DNA of 64,000 nt from Polynucleobacter sp. UK-Gri1-W3 (GTDB taxonomy: Bacteria > Pseudomonadota > Gammaproteobacteria > Burkholderiales > Burkholderiaceae): NCBI RefSeq assembly GCF_018881595.1, contig NZ_JACVQA010000002.1:124001-188000 (forward strand), in the 5' to 3' direction. Below, piece after piece: positions 18,815-28,040 of the stretch. Position 1 is the first letter of the stretch. Each line of letters begins with the position of its first letter. The notes beneath the pieces are model-generated. The model saw only the letters and a program-made list of their open reading frames with translations. It made no database searches and was not told the origin of the DNA. Position numbers and translations under genes: made by a program.

Positions 18815-20095
18815 ATGCTATATCAGTTACATGAATTTCAAAAAGCCCTACTTCAACCAGTTAGCTCATGGGCACGCGCTGCTTCTGAAGCATTTATTAA
18901 CGCTTCTAATCCCGCGTCTAAAGTTCCGGGGTCAGATCGATTGGCTGCCAGCTACGAACTCCTCTATCGCTTAGGCAAGGATTACAAAAAACCGGAATTT
19001 GGTATTCGCTCTGTTAAAGCACATGGTCACGAAGTTGCGATTCATGAAAGAACAGTCGTCTCAAAGCCTTTCTGCAACCTGATTCGTTTTAAGCGCTTTT
19101 CTGATGATGTAGAAACCATCAAGAGCCTCAAAGAAGATCCATCTGTATTAGTGGTCGCTCCAATGTCTGGACACCATGCCACTTTATTGCGCGATACCGT
19201 ACGCACCCTCTTGCAAGACCACAAGGTTTACATCACCGATTGGATCGATGCTCGCTTAGTTCCAGTAGAAGATGGTGAGTTTGGCCTTGATGACTATGTT
19301 CATTACGTTCAAGAATTCATTCGCACCATTGGCGCAAAAGATTTACATGTGATTTCAGTTTGCCAACCCACCGTTCCAACATTAGGTGCAATCTCATTGA
19401 TGGCATCAGCTGGTGAAGCCACTCCAGCCTCCATGATCATGATGGGTGGCCCCATTGATGCACGCAAATCACCGACTGCAGTAAATAACCTAGCCGATCA
19501 AAAGTCTTTTGAGTGGTTTGAGAGTCACGTGATTTATAACGTGCCGCCTAACTATCCAGGCGCAGGTCGTCGTGTATATCCAGGCTTCTTGCAGCACACT
19601 GGCTTTATTGCCATGAACCCGCAAAACCATTTGCAATCTCATTGGGATTACTTCCAAAACTTAGTGCGCGGCGATGAGCAGGATGCTGAATCACATATCC
19701 GCTTCTATGATGAGTACAACGCGGTATTGGATTTGGATTCTAAGTTCTACTTAGACACCATCAAGACTGTTTTCCAAGACTATTCATTGCCAAACGGCAC
19801 TTGGAAAGTTGCTGGTGAACTCGTAAAACCACAAGACATTAAAAAGACTGCTCTACTCACCATTGAAGGTGAGTTGGACGACATTTCTGGAAGTGGTCAA
19901 ACACGCTCAGCACACGGTTTGTGCGCCGGCATTTCAAAAGAGAACAAAGATCACTACGAAGTTGCTGGTGCTGGTCACTACGGTATCTTTGCTGGTCGTC
20001 GTTGGCGCGAGAAGGTGTATCCAAAGATTAAAACGTTTATTCGTGAACATCAAAATACGAAAAAAACAGCTACTCGGACTACTAAGTCTGCATAA
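18815..20095 (+). CDS. phaZ: Intracellular polyhydroxyalkanoate depolymerase
   Basis: Breaks down stored polyhydroxybutyrate granules. 426 residues of the PhaZ1 type known from Ralstonia: the nucleophile is Cys183 (ISVCQPTVP), with Asp355 (EGELDDISG) and His388 (GAGHYGIF), the same residue numbers reported for that enzyme. The alpha/beta hydrolase core is plain (VLVVAPMSGHHATLLRD). A strong ribosome site GGAGGT lies at 18806-18811. No phaC, phaA or phaB is in the window. A Lys/Thr-rich tail ends the protein. Confidence 0.92.
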   Translation: MLYQLHEFQKALLQPVSSWARAASEAFINASNPASKVPGSDRLAASYELLYRLGKDYKKPEFGIRSVKAHGHEVAIHERTVVSKPFCNLIRFKRFSDDVETIKSLKEDPSVLVVAPMSGHHATLLRDTVRTLLQDHKVYITDWIDARLVPVEDGEFGLDDYVHYVQEFIRTIGAKDLHVISVCQPTVPTLGAISLMASAGEATPASMIMMGGPIDARKSPTAVNNLADQKSFEWFESHVIYNVPPNYPGAGRRVYPGFLQHTGFIAMNPQNHLQSHWDYFQNLVRGDEQDAESHIRFYDEYNAVLDLDSKFYLDTIKTVFQDYSLPNGTWKVAGELVKPQDIKKTALLTIEGELDDISGSGQTRSAHGLCAGISKENKDHYEVAGAGHYGIFAGRRWREKVYPKIKTFIREHQNTKKTATRTTKSA

Positions 20096-20097
20096 AT

Positions 20098-20124
20098 TAA
20101 GGGCTCTTCGGAGCCTTTAATTTT
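20098..20124 (+). terminator. Possible terminator after phaZ
   Basis: TAAGGGCTC (20098-20106), TTCG loop, GAGCCTTTA (20111-20119), then ATTTT. The nine-pair stem has one G-T wobble. The T-run is short, so read-through into the ferredoxin gene is possible. Confidence 0.55.
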
Positions 20125-20149
20125 AAGAAGCTATCTAGAAGTAATTTTT

Positions 20150-20836
20150 ATGAGCCAGACGAGTAACCTCATCGAACAACTTGAGGACATTCTTCCGCAA
20201 ACGCAATGTACTAAATGCGGCTACCCAGATTGCCGTGGATACGCAGAGGCAATGGCCTCTGGTGATGCACTACCCAATCGATGCCCACCCGGTGGCATAG
20301 AAGGCATTCAGCGTCTGAGTAAGGTGCTTATACCTATTTACCCACAAGATGCCTTTGATCTCCATTCAACCATTGATCCAGACTGCGGAGTTGAACGCCC
20401 TAGGCCGGTTGCTTTTATAGATCCACAAAAGTGTATTGGCTGCACCCTATGTATTCAGGCGTGTCCTGTTGATGCGATCGTTGGTGCATCCAAACAGATG
20501 CATGTGGTGCTGGCTGAGTGGTGTACGGGTTGCGACCTCTGCATTCCACCGTGCCCAGTCGATTGCATCAGCATGATTGATGTCACTGAAAGTAAAACCG
20601 GCTGGGAAGCTTGGTCTCAGGAGTTAGCTAATGCTTCTCGTCAGCGTTATCACGATCGCGAACAACGTCTTGATAGAGAGCAAAAAGATAATGATGATCG
20701 CTTGGCAAAAAAGGCTGCGGCAAAATTATCCATGGTTAATGCAGAAATTTCTTCCTCTGCCGATGAATTAAAAGAGCAAGAACGCAAACGCGCCATTATT
20801 GCTGCAGCCATCGCAAGAGCCCAACTAAAGAAATGA
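20150..20836 (+). CDS. RnfB-like electron transport protein (multi-cluster ferredoxin)
   Basis: 228 residues. An N-terminal Fe-S domain of the RnfB type (TQCTKCGYPDCRGYAEAM, then NRCPPGG) is followed by two [4Fe-4S] ferredoxin motifs (KCIGCTLCIQACPVDAI and WCTGCDLCIPPCPVDCI) and a highly charged Lys/Arg/Glu/Gln tail of about 80 residues. True RnfB begins with a membrane helix, which is missing here, and no other rnf genes are present; this soluble form next to nth is common in Burkholderiales. Overlaps nth (ATGATGA). It may pass electrons to an unknown partner. Confidence 0.82.
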   Translation: MSQTSNLIEQLEDILPQTQCTKCGYPDCRGYAEAMASGDALPNRCPPGGIEGIQRLSKVLIPIYPQDAFDLHSTIDPDCGVERPRPVAFIDPQKCIGCTLCIQACPVDAIVGASKQMHVVLAEWCTGCDLCIPPCPVDCISMIDVTESKTGWEAWSQELANASRQRYHDREQRLDREQKDNDDRLAKKAAAKLSMVNAEISSSADELKEQERKRAIIAAAIARAQLKK

Positions 20837-21492
20837 TGAATCCAGAAAAGCGTCGTGCTTTTTTCGAGCAGCTTAAAGCCAATAACCCTAAGCCAGAAAC
20901 TGAACTGGAATATAGCTCGCCATTTGAGTTATTAATTGCAGTACTACTATCCGCACAAGCGACTGATATTTCTGTAAACAAGGGTACACGCGAGCTCTAT
21001 AAGGTTGCAAATACCCCGCAAGCCCTGCTGGACTTAGGTGAGAAAGGCGTTAGACCCTATATTCAGCATATTGGCTTATTCAACTCCAAAGGCAAGCATA
21101 TTCAGGAGACCTGTCGACTACTCCTGGAAAAACATGGTGGTGAAGTTCCTCAAACCCGTGAAGAATTAGAAGCTCTTCCAGGTGTTGGCAGAAAAACAGC
21201 TAACGTCATCCTCAATACCGCTTTTGGAAAAATTGCCATGGCTGTTGATACTCACATTTTTAGAGTGTCTAACAGAACTGGCCTAGCGCCAGGCAAGGAT
21301 GTTCTCAAAGTGGAGCAGCAATTGCTTAAGCGTGTACCCAAGGAATATTTATTAGACGCACATCATTGGCTTATTTTGCATGGTCGATATACCTGTAAGG
21401 CGCGCAACCCGGATTGTGCACAATGCATAGTAGAACCACTATGCGGCTTTAAACAAAAAACTGGCAAAGGAAAAGTTCGTGGCGATATTTAA
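20833..21492 (+). CDS. nth: Endonuclease III
   Basis: DNA glycosylase/AP lyase that removes oxidised pyrimidines. 219 residues from ATG 20833; a second ATG at 20836 would place the catalytic Lys and Asp at exactly 120 and 138 as in E. coli. Helix-hairpin-helix LPGVGRKTANVILNTAFG, catalytic Asp in AVDTHIFRVSNR, and the C-terminal [4Fe-4S] loop C-x6-C-x2-C-x5-C (CKARNPDCAQCIVEPLC). It overlaps the ferredoxin gene before it and the DUF1841 gene after it. Confidence 0.96.
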   Translation: MMNPEKRRAFFEQLKANNPKPETELEYSSPFELLIAVLLSAQATDISVNKGTRELYKVANTPQALLDLGEKGVRPYIQHIGLFNSKGKHIQETCRLLLEKHGGEVPQTREELEALPGVGRKTANVILNTAFGKIAMAVDTHIFRVSNRTGLAPGKDVLKVEQQLLKRVPKEYLLDAHHWLILHGRYTCKARNPDCAQCIVEPLCGFKQKTGKGKVRGDI

Positions 21493-21910
21493 TCCAACTC
21501 GTGAAGAAGTGCGGCGTTTTTTCTGTGATACCTGGAAAAAGAAGACCGAGAATCACATTCTTGATCCGATGGAGACACTCGCAAGCGATTGGATGGTTGA
21601 GCATCCTGAATATCACGACCTACTAGCGGACCCAGAGGGTGCTCTAGGACAGGACTACACACCAGAGCGCGGCGAGACTAATCCATTCCTACATTTATCA
21701 ATGCATTTGTCGATCAGCGAGCAGATCTCTATTAATCAACCTCCTGGCATTAAAGAGATTGCAGACAAGCTGTCACAAAAACTAGGTTCAATGCATGAAG
21801 CACAACATGTCATCATGGAATGCTTAGGCCAAGTTATGTGGGAAGCACAGCGTGAGGGACAAGCACTCAATCCAGAGAAGTATCTCGAAGCCCTCAAGAA
21901 ATTGGTTTAA
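21479..21910 (+). CDS. DUF1841 family protein
   Basis: 143 residues of unknown role, recognised as DUF1841, a family of beta- and gammaproteobacteria. It starts at GTG 21479 (MAIFNPTREEVRRFF), overlapping the nth end by 14 bases, with AAAGGAAAA upstream as ribosome site. His-rich core: NPFLHLSMHLSISEQI and a GSMHEAQHVIMECLGQVMWE segment, which could hold metal, though this is a guess. The link to nth suggests no more than co-expression. Its end overlaps the converging Bug receptor gene by four bases. Confidence 0.82.
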   Translation: MAIFNPTREEVRRFFCDTWKKKTENHILDPMETLASDWMVEHPEYHDLLADPEGALGQDYTPERGETNPFLHLSMHLSISEQISINQPPGIKEIADKLSQKLGSMHEAQHVIMECLGQVMWEAQREGQALNPEKYLEALKKLV

Positions 21911-22869
21911 TCCTCTTTCATATTGGCGCGTTTCACTATAGGCTCCAGCCTTGTCTTTTCATCCGCCAAAAATTTAGTAAACGAAGCCCTTGTTCCTGGT
22001 GATGGCTCAATGCCCTGCGGAGTCAAACGACTTTGTACTGCAGCAGTTTTTAGCCCTGCATTGATTGCTTGATTCATTTTCTCCAATATGGCATCTGGCG
22101 TACCTTTAGGGGCAAAAACACCGGCCCAGTGGCCTATGAAAACTTCAGGATATCCCTGCTCCTTCGTTGTTGGAACATCAGGTAGAGCAGTAATTCTTTT
22201 ATTCCAGGTGGAGGCAATTGCTTTTAATTTGCCGCCCTGAATCTGCGGAATTACTACAACGCTGGCCTCTGAGGTTGCATCAACTTGATTAGAGATAACA
22301 GCTACCATTCCTTCGGAACCACTCTTGTAAGGAATGATTTCATACTTGCCGCCACCCTTCACCTTCAACATTTCGGCGACAAAGTGTGGAGTACTTCCAG
22401 TACCGGCAGTAGAAAAGTTTAGGCCTTTTGGGTCTTTCGCCAACACCAGCAGATCTTTCATATTATTAATTTTTGAATCTGCCGAGACAACAATAATGGA
22501 TGGGCTTATAGCAAGCATTCCAACCGGTACTAAATCCCCTTCCTTATACGGCATGGATGACTTAATCATTGGGTTGGTCACGATTCCGCCGGCACTAACA
22601 AAGAAGGTGTAACCATCTGGCGCGCTCTTTGCTACAAAGTCTGCACCCAATACAGAGCCAGCCCCTGGCTTATTCTCAACAATGATGGGTTGACCCAATT
22701 GCTTTGAAGCCGCTTCAGCAACCACTCTTGCAACCGTATCGTTAGCACCACCAGGACCAAACCCAACAACAAATTTAATTGGGTGATTAGGCCAAGGATC
22801 AGCAGCAAATGCCGAGTTAAGACCTAAAAAGGGAAGGGCAACCAGAACAACACTCGAAAAAAACTTCAT
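21907..22869 (-). CDS. Bug/TctC family periplasmic solute-binding protein
   Basis: 320 residues with a signal peptide (about 1-22, ending NSAFA) and the family hallmarks WPNHPIKFVVGFGPGGANDTVARVV and IIVENKPGAGSVLGADFVA. Family members bind carboxylates such as tricarboxylates or amino acid-like ligands and serve TctAB-type carriers. No tctA or tctB lies nearby, so this is an orphan receptor of the kind that is greatly expanded in Burkholderiales. It is next to the binding protein at 22888 on the same strand (18-base gap). The ligand cannot be named. Confidence 0.88.
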   Translation of the reverse strand: MKFFSSVVLVALPFLGLNSAFAADPWPNHPIKFVVGFGPGGANDTVARVVAEAASKQLGQPIIVENKPGAGSVLGADFVAKSAPDGYTFFVSAGGIVTNPMIKSSMPYKEGDLVPVGMLAISPSIIVVSADSKINNMKDLLVLAKDPKGLNFSTAGTGSTPHFVAEMLKVKGGGKYEIIPYKSGSEGMVAVISNQVDATSEASVVVIPQIQGGKLKAIASTWNKRITALPDVPTTKEQGYPEVFIGHWAGVFAPKGTPDAILEKMNQAINAGLKTAAVQSRLTPQGIEPSPGTRASFTKFLADEKTRLEPIVKRANMKED

Positions 22870-22887
22870 TTTATTTTCCTATTTATC

Positions 22888-23673
22888 CTACCAAGGTAAT
22901 GTCGGCAATACCGGCTTCAATCCTGCCTTTTGAATGGTTGGCGCTGCCTTTGTTGATGCTAAGAACATAATTAAATCTTTTGACGCATGTACATTTTGGG
23001 TGTTACTCGTAATGCCTGCAGAAAATAATACTGTCTTTTGCGCTTCTTGCGGCAGCTCACCAATAAAGGTTACGCCAGGAATCGGAAGCAGCTCACTTAC
23101 TTGCTGAAAGCCCAAGTCTGCATCTCCTCTAGCTACAACTGAAGCAACTCTTTCGCTATATATTTTTCTTGCAGTTTTATCCATCTGCTCAGAAATACCC
23201 ATTTTTGGGAAAAGCTCTGTCGATAAATAAACGCCGCTAGCGCTTGCTGAATAGGCAACTGATTTAGCGTTTAACAGGGCAGCTTTAAGCCCGCTCATAG
23301 TGCTGATATCTGGCTTTGGTGCGCCAGCCTTTACTACTGCACCCATGACCGATTCCACCAGATCTACCCTAGTCCCTGATTGAACTACGCCGTTTTTAAT
23401 AAACCCATCTAAGGCAGGTGCAGCCAAAATAAGCACATCAAATTGCTCACCCTTGGCCAATCTAGAGGGAATGGAATCTGGTGCAGCCCCCATGGATGAG
23501 CCATACGAAATAATTACCTTGTTTGGCGATTGCTTTTCATACTCAGGGACCAAGTCTTTCAACGCTTCCGCAAATGCGCCTGAAGTAATAACCCGAATCT
23601 CATCTGCATGGACAAAACCAACCGACAATACATTGGTTACAAGTATTAAAGAAACAAAAAATAACTTACGCAT
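22888..23673 (-). CDS. Periplasmic substrate-binding protein, ModA-like fold
   Basis: ATG 23673 gives 261 residues; a TTG at 23697 would overlap the HIT gene and lengthen the signal peptide oddly. The signal peptide is MRKLFFVSLILVTNVLSVGFVHA. The mature part starts DEIRVITSGAFAEALKDLVP and shows FDVLILAAPALDGFI and AVVKAGAPKPDIST, as in extracellular binding proteins of the ModA/AccA type. No permease or ATPase follows, so the ligand (molybdate or something else) is unproven. It follows the HIT gene closely. Confidence 0.8.
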   Translation of the reverse strand: MRKLFFVSLILVTNVLSVGFVHADEIRVITSGAFAEALKDLVPEYEKQSPNKVIISYGSSMGAAPDSIPSRLAKGEQFDVLILAAPALDGFIKNGVVQSGTRVDLVESVMGAVVKAGAPKPDISTMSGLKAALLNAKSVAYSASASGVYLSTELFPKMGISEQMDKTARKIYSERVASVVARGDADLGFQQVSELLPIPGVTFIGELPQEAQKTVLFSAGITSNTQNVHASKDLIMFLASTKAAPTIQKAGLKPVLPTLPW

Positions 23674-23680
23674 TAAATCT

Positions 23681-24121
23681 TTAAGATAGATTAGCAATTG
23701 CAGCCTTAATGGCTATAGGCAGTTCTTGGGCTTTACTTCTTCTAGCATCCAATACAGTCGGTTGTGTTTCTTGGGTTTTCTGAGACCAAGCAGAACCCGG
23801 GAAGAATGCATCATCTTTAAATCTAGGGATGATATGCCAATGAATATGAGGAACCATATTGCCTAGAGCGGCGATATTGACCTTATTCGGATGCATGACG
23901 TGGCGAATAGCTTCTTCCACAGCAAACACCAAAGCCATCAGATGATCTCGCTCTCCATGGCCAAGATCGGTCATTTCGGCTACATGTCGATTCCAAATCA
24001 CTCTACAGAAACCAGGTAGATCAGGGTCGTTCACCAGAATGACACGGCAGTCATCTCCACGCCAAATAAGCTGCCCTTCTTCGGGTTTGAGTTCGTCTTT
24101 ACAGAGTACGCAATTAGTCAT
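23681..24121 (-). CDS. HIT family nucleotide-binding protein
   Basis: 146 residues. The histidine triad is HIHWHIIPR near residue 93, the nucleophilic site of nucleotide hydrolases or transferases of this family. The N-terminus has CVLCKDE, a possible metal-binding pair. A C-terminal extension of about 45 residues follows the triad. The substrate is unknown. It reads into the ModA-like gene. Confidence 0.88.
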   Translation of the reverse strand: MTNCVLCKDELKPEEGQLIWRGDDCRVILVNDPDLPGFCRVIWNRHVAEMTDLGHGERDHLMALVFAVEEAIRHVMHPNKVNIAALGNMVPHIHWHIIPRFKDDAFFPGSAWSQKTQETQPTVLDARRSKAQELPIAIKAAIANLS

Positions 24122-24141
24122 GAGAAGAATGTAAACGAAAA

Positions 24142-24180
24142 CGGCACCTAAGTCACCCTTGTGGGGTCATTTAGGTGCCG
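24142..24180 (-). terminator. Terminator after aceA
   Basis: Long hairpin: CGGCACCTAA (24142-24151) pairs with TTAGGTGCCG (24171-24180), with an inner ACCC/GGGT pairing. On the minus strand it is followed by TTTTCGTTT. It lies 56 bases after the aceA stop and just before the HIT gene. Confidence 0.82.
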
Positions 24181-24235
24181 AGGCAGTATTGGTGTATTAC
24201 TGCTTACTACTGACTACTTAGGGATCTATTAAGGC

Positions 24236-25534
24236 TTAATGGAACTGCTCTTCTTCAGTAGAACCAGTCAATGCTGTTACAGAAGACTTACCGCCTTGAA
24301 TCACGGTAGTTACATCGTCGAAGTAACCAGTACCTACTTCTTGCTGATGTGAAACGAATGTATAACCACGGTCACGAGCAGCGAATTCAGGTTCTTGTAC
24401 TTTCTCGATGTATGCAGTCATTCCGCGCTGCATGTAGTCTTGAGCCAAGTCGAACATGTTGTACCACATAGAGTGGATACCAGCTAATGTGATGAACTGA
24501 TACTTGTAGCCCATTGCGCCTAATTCACGTTGGAATTTAGCAATCGTTGCATCGTCCAAGTTTTTCTTCCAGTTGAAAGATGGTGAGCAGTTGTAAGCCA
24601 ACATCTTGCCTGGGAACTTCGCGCGAATTGCCTCAGCAAACTGACGAGCAAACTCAAGGTCAGGTGTACCAGTTTCACACCAAACCATATCAGCGTAAGC
24701 AGCGTAAGCTAAACCACGTGAGATCGCTTGATCCAAGCCCTTACGTGTTTTGTAGAACCCCTCTGGTGTGCGCTCACCTGTCAAGAATGGCTTATCGTTT
24801 GCATCGTAATCAGATGTCAATAAATCGGCGGCTTCTGCATCAGTACGAGCCAAAATGATGGTGGAAACGCCCATAACGTCAGCAGCTAAACGTGCAGAGA
24901 TCAATTTCTGAACAGACTCAGCAGTAGGCAACAATACTTTGCCGCCCAAGTGACCGCACTTCTTAACAGAAGACAATTGGTCTTCGAAGTGAACGCCAGC
25001 AGCACCTTGCTTGATCAATGCTTTGCTTAATTCAAATGCATTCAATACACCACCAAAACCAGCTTCAGCATCAGCAACGATAGGAGCGAAATATTCAATA
25101 TAGCCAGCGTCACCTTTGTTGATACCTTTGGCTGTTTGGATTTCATCAGCACGTTGGAATGAGTTATTAATACGCTCAACCATTTTAGGAACTGAATCTA
25201 CTGGATACAAAGATTGGTCTGGATACATCGCTGCGTATGAGTTACCGTCAGCAGCAACCTGCCAACCAGATAAGTAAATTGCTTGTACGCCAGCTTTAAC
25301 TTGTTGCATTGCTTGACCACCAGTCAAGGCACCCAAACAGTTAACGTAAGCTTCGTTGTTTACCAATTCCCAGAGACGCTCAGCGCCATGCTTAGCCAAA
25401 GTGTGCTCAATTTTCAATGAGCCGCGAAGACGCACGACGTCCTCAGCTGTGTAACCACGAGTAATGCCTTTCCAGCGTGGATTGGTATCCCAGTCTTTTT
25501 GTAATGCTGCGATTTCTGCTTTGCGATCTGCCAT
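24236..25534 (-). CDS. aceA: Isocitrate lyase
   Basis: First enzyme of the glyoxylate bypass, splitting isocitrate into glyoxylate and succinate. 432 residues, with the catalytic loop [11 protein letters not shown] (Cys193), the metal site [10 protein letters not shown] and WCETGTPD. It allows growth on acetate, fatty acids or stored polymer. aceB is not adjacent. The 260-base upstream region holds several AT-rich dyads (see the entry at 25556). Confidence 0.96.
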   Translation of the reverse strand: MADRKAEIAALQKDWDTNPRWKGITRGYTAEDVVRLRGSLKIEHTLAKHGAERLWELVNNEAYVNCLGALTGGQAMQQVKAGVQAIYLSGWQVAADGNSYAAMYPDQSLYPVDSVPKMVERINNSFQRADEIQTAKGINKGDAGYIEYFAPIVADAEAGFGGVLNAFELSKALIKQGAAGVHFEDQLSSVKKCGHLGGKVLLPTAESVQKLISARLAADVMGVSTIILARTDAEAADLLTSDYDANDKPFLTGERTPEGFYKTRKGLDQAISRGLAYAAYADMVWCETGTPDLEFARQFAEAIRAKFPGKMLAYNCSPSFNWKKNLDDATIAKFQRELGAMGYKYQFITLAGIHSMWYNMFDLAQDYMQRGMTAYIEKVQEPEFAARDRGYTFVSHQQEVGTGYFDDVTTVIQGGKSSVTALTGSTEEEQFH

Positions 25535-25555
25535 GTTTTTCTCCCTAAGTTAAAT

Positions 25556-25614
25556 AAGTACTTCAAAATTTGAAAATCTTTAAGACCCATTCAAGTCTTA
25601 TGTCTTATATAAGA
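25556..25614 (-). promoter_or_regulatory. aceA upstream region with clustered dyads
   Basis: Three palindromes lie between 22 and 80 bases before aceA: AAGTACTT (25556-25563), TTCAAAATTTGAA (25562-25574) and TCTTATATAAGA (25603-25614). They may be regulator sites or simply AT-rich promoter DNA; no firm -35/-10 pair was found. The rest of the 25535-25794 gap shows only a bulged hairpin at about 25763-25785 (GCATTTTACGC with GCGTAATGC) after the amidohydrolase stop. Confidence 0.35.
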
Positions 25615-25794
25615 GTTTAGACAGTTCGATAAAGCACGCAAGAGAAATTTGAGATATTTTTGAAAATATTTAGTTATTTAAATTCAATAACTTATGTTCT
25701 TATTTTTACAATGCGGAATGCACATCCATTGCTTGGAATAAAACAAGGGGTAACTTGCTGCAGTGCATTTTACGCAGCGTAATGCAATTTCACA

Positions 25795-26661
25795 TTATGA
25801 AAAGTAAAGCGTCTGCGGATTGGTGCAGAGGATGCGATTGCGAATGGACTCATCTGGCGCATACAAAGCGAGGCTTTCAAGCATCTGCGCCACAGTTGGC
25901 ATAACACCCCAATTGGCCACGTGCGGCCAATCAGAACCCCAGAGGCAACGATCAGGCGCGGCATCAATTAATGCCTTTGCATAAGGGACCACATCTGGAT
26001 AAGGGGGTGATTGATCAGTTAATCGATATGCACCTGACACCTTGACCCATGCCCTCTCTCGCACCAAATCAACGAGTGCTTTAAAACCAGGTGAATCCAG
26101 ACCAACAGAAGTTCTTAAGTAGCCCATGTGATCAACCACTAGCGTGGACTTTAACTTTTGCATGCGCGGCATTAACACTGGAAGATCATTTGCATCTAAC
26201 AAAAATTGAATATGCCATCCCCAATCCCTTGCTAGCGCATCACATTCTTCAAGCCTTGAGATATCTAAACCGCCACCGGAAAACATCAGATTCATACGAA
26301 TACCCACTACGCCGGCATCTTTCATTCGCTGGTAATAAGAATCCGCTTGACCAAGCAACGGTACCGCGACTCCACGCAAGCGATGCGGATAATTTTTCAA
26401 CACCTTCAGCATTGGCTCGTTATCTTGACCATTTACACTGACTTGAATTAGCACGCCATAGGTCATCCCAACCTCATCAAGCATTCGGATGTATTGCTCC
26501 TCTGTTGCCTCAGGAGAGGTATAAGAACGATCAGGCACAAAACTAGCAGCGCTAATGACGTGTGCATGAGTGTCTACGGCACCTACAGGCATCTTGAAAG
26601 GAAAAGGACCGCCCTGATGATCGGGCGGTCCTGGGCAAAACGGAATATCTTTTTTTGTCAC
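25795..26661 (-). CDS. Amidohydrolase family 2 protein, LigI-like lactonase
   Basis: 288 residues with a TIM-barrel metal hydrolase fold: DTHAHV at 30-35, LVVDHMGYL in the middle and CLWGSDWPHV near residue 240. This set resembles 2-pyrone-4,6-dicarboxylate lactonase and related COG3618 hydrolases. It is followed on its 5' side by an MFS carrier with only nine bases between them, so carrier and hydrolase likely act on the same organic acid. The substrate is not known. Confidence 0.85.
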   Translation of the reverse strand: MTKKDIPFCPGPPDHQGGPFPFKMPVGAVDTHAHVISAASFVPDRSYTSPEATEEQYIRMLDEVGMTYGVLIQVSVNGQDNEPMLKVLKNYPHRLRGVAVPLLGQADSYYQRMKDAGVVGIRMNLMFSGGGLDISRLEECDALARDWGWHIQFLLDANDLPVLMPRMQKLKSTLVVDHMGYLRTSVGLDSPGFKALVDLVRERAWVKVSGAYRLTDQSPPYPDVVPYAKALIDAAPDRCLWGSDWPHVANWGVMPTVAQMLESLALYAPDESIRNRILCTNPQTLYFS

Positions 26662-26670
26662 AAAAAACCG

Positions 26671-27933
26671 TTAGTTAGCCTGCAATTCGCGTCCTTTAGT
26701 TTCGGGAAGAATTACTGCGGCTATAAAGAAAACGCCGTAAGCAATGACTGCAAAGATCGCAATCGCCATGGCCAATCCATATTGAGCCGAGAAGTAACCA
26801 ACTAAAGCAGGGAATAAGGCGCCGATACCGCGACCAAAGTTGTAGCAAAAGCCCTGACCAGATCCACGCAAACGTGTTGGGAATAACTCAGTTAAAAATG
26901 CACCCATACCTGAGAAATAACCGCTGGCAAAAAATCCTAAAGGAAAGCCAAGCCACATCATCATTTCATTCGTGATTTCTAACTGGGTATAAGCCAACAC
27001 CAAAACAATTGCACCCAATGAGAAAGTCGTAAAGAGTTTCCGGCGGCCAAAGCGATCAGCCATCCAAGCGCCAACTAAATAACCAACAAAACTACCAACA
27101 ATTAAGAATGCCAAGTAACCAGTGGAACCAACCACTGTCAATTTACGCTCAGCCTTTAGGAAGGTTGGCACCCAAGTAGTAATAGCGTAGTAACCACCTT
27201 GTGCACCCATGGTTAACAAAGAAGCAAGAATAGTTGTTTTTAAAATACCAGGCTTGAAGATTTCAAAAATAGATGGTGATTCCCCGGCTGCCTCTACTTT
27301 TTCACGAGCAATCTTCGCAATCTCAGGCTCCTCTACATTACGACGGATATAGAGCAAAAGTAATGCTGGGAAGAAGCCCACAACAAACATTGCGCGCCAG
27401 GCCATATCTGCCGGCAATAAACTAAACATAATGGCTTGTAAGAGAACTGCAGCGCCCCAACCTACTGCCCACGCGGATTGCACAGTACCTACAGCACGAC
27501 CACGATATTCAGCACGAATAGTCTCGCCCATCAATACTGCGCCAGCTGCCCACTCACCACCGAAACCAAAACCCAAGAGTGCGCGAGCAATCATGAGCTG
27601 ATTAAAGTCTTGTGTGAATGCACAAATCAAACTAAAACTAGAGAACCAAAGAATCGTGAACTGAAGAGTGCGAACACGACCGATTCGATCGGCTAAATAA
27701 CCTGCAAACCATCCACCAAAAGCAGAGGCTAAAAGAGTTCCGGTTACTGCAAGACCGGCCATACCCCGATCAACCTGCCATACTGCAATAATGGTTCCAA
27801 TTACTAAAGGGTAAATCATGAAGTCCATGCCGTCTAATGCCCAGCCTAAGAAGCAACCCCAAAAGGTTTTCTTCTCCTTGGGATTCATGACTTTGTAAAA
27901 ACCAGTCAGACTGGTATCTGGTTGTTGACTCAT
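26671..27933 (-). CDS. MFS transporter, sugar/aromatic acid:H+ symporter type
   Basis: 420 residues, 12 predicted helices. MFS signatures GWALDGMDFMIYPLV in helix 1, the loop DRIGRVRTLQ between helices 2 and 3, GFGFGGEWAAGAVLMGE in helix 4, and the mirrored DRFGRRKLF in the second half. These fit carriers for aromatic or sugar acids. It is transcribed with the LigI-like hydrolase and diverges from the pxp genes. Confidence 0.87.
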   Translation of the reverse strand: MSQQPDTSLTGFYKVMNPKEKKTFWGCFLGWALDGMDFMIYPLVIGTIIAVWQVDRGMAGLAVTGTLLASAFGGWFAGYLADRIGRVRTLQFTILWFSSFSLICAFTQDFNQLMIARALLGFGFGGEWAAGAVLMGETIRAEYRGRAVGTVQSAWAVGWGAAVLLQAIMFSLLPADMAWRAMFVVGFFPALLLLYIRRNVEEPEIAKIAREKVEAAGESPSIFEIFKPGILKTTILASLLTMGAQGGYYAITTWVPTFLKAERKLTVVGSTGYLAFLIVGSFVGYLVGAWMADRFGRRKLFTTFSLGAIVLVLAYTQLEITNEMMMWLGFPLGFFASGYFSGMGAFLTELFPTRLRGSGQGFCYNFGRGIGALFPALVGYFSAQYGLAMAIAIFAVIAYGVFFIAAVILPETKGRELQAN

Positions 27934-28040
27934 TTTGTCTCCTTTATTTTTTAGGCTTTAAATTAATGAATGAGTACCATCTTTATAACTCAATTACTCC
28001 TGCTGCAGGGCAAACTAGAGAAAACCCTTAACACTCCATC

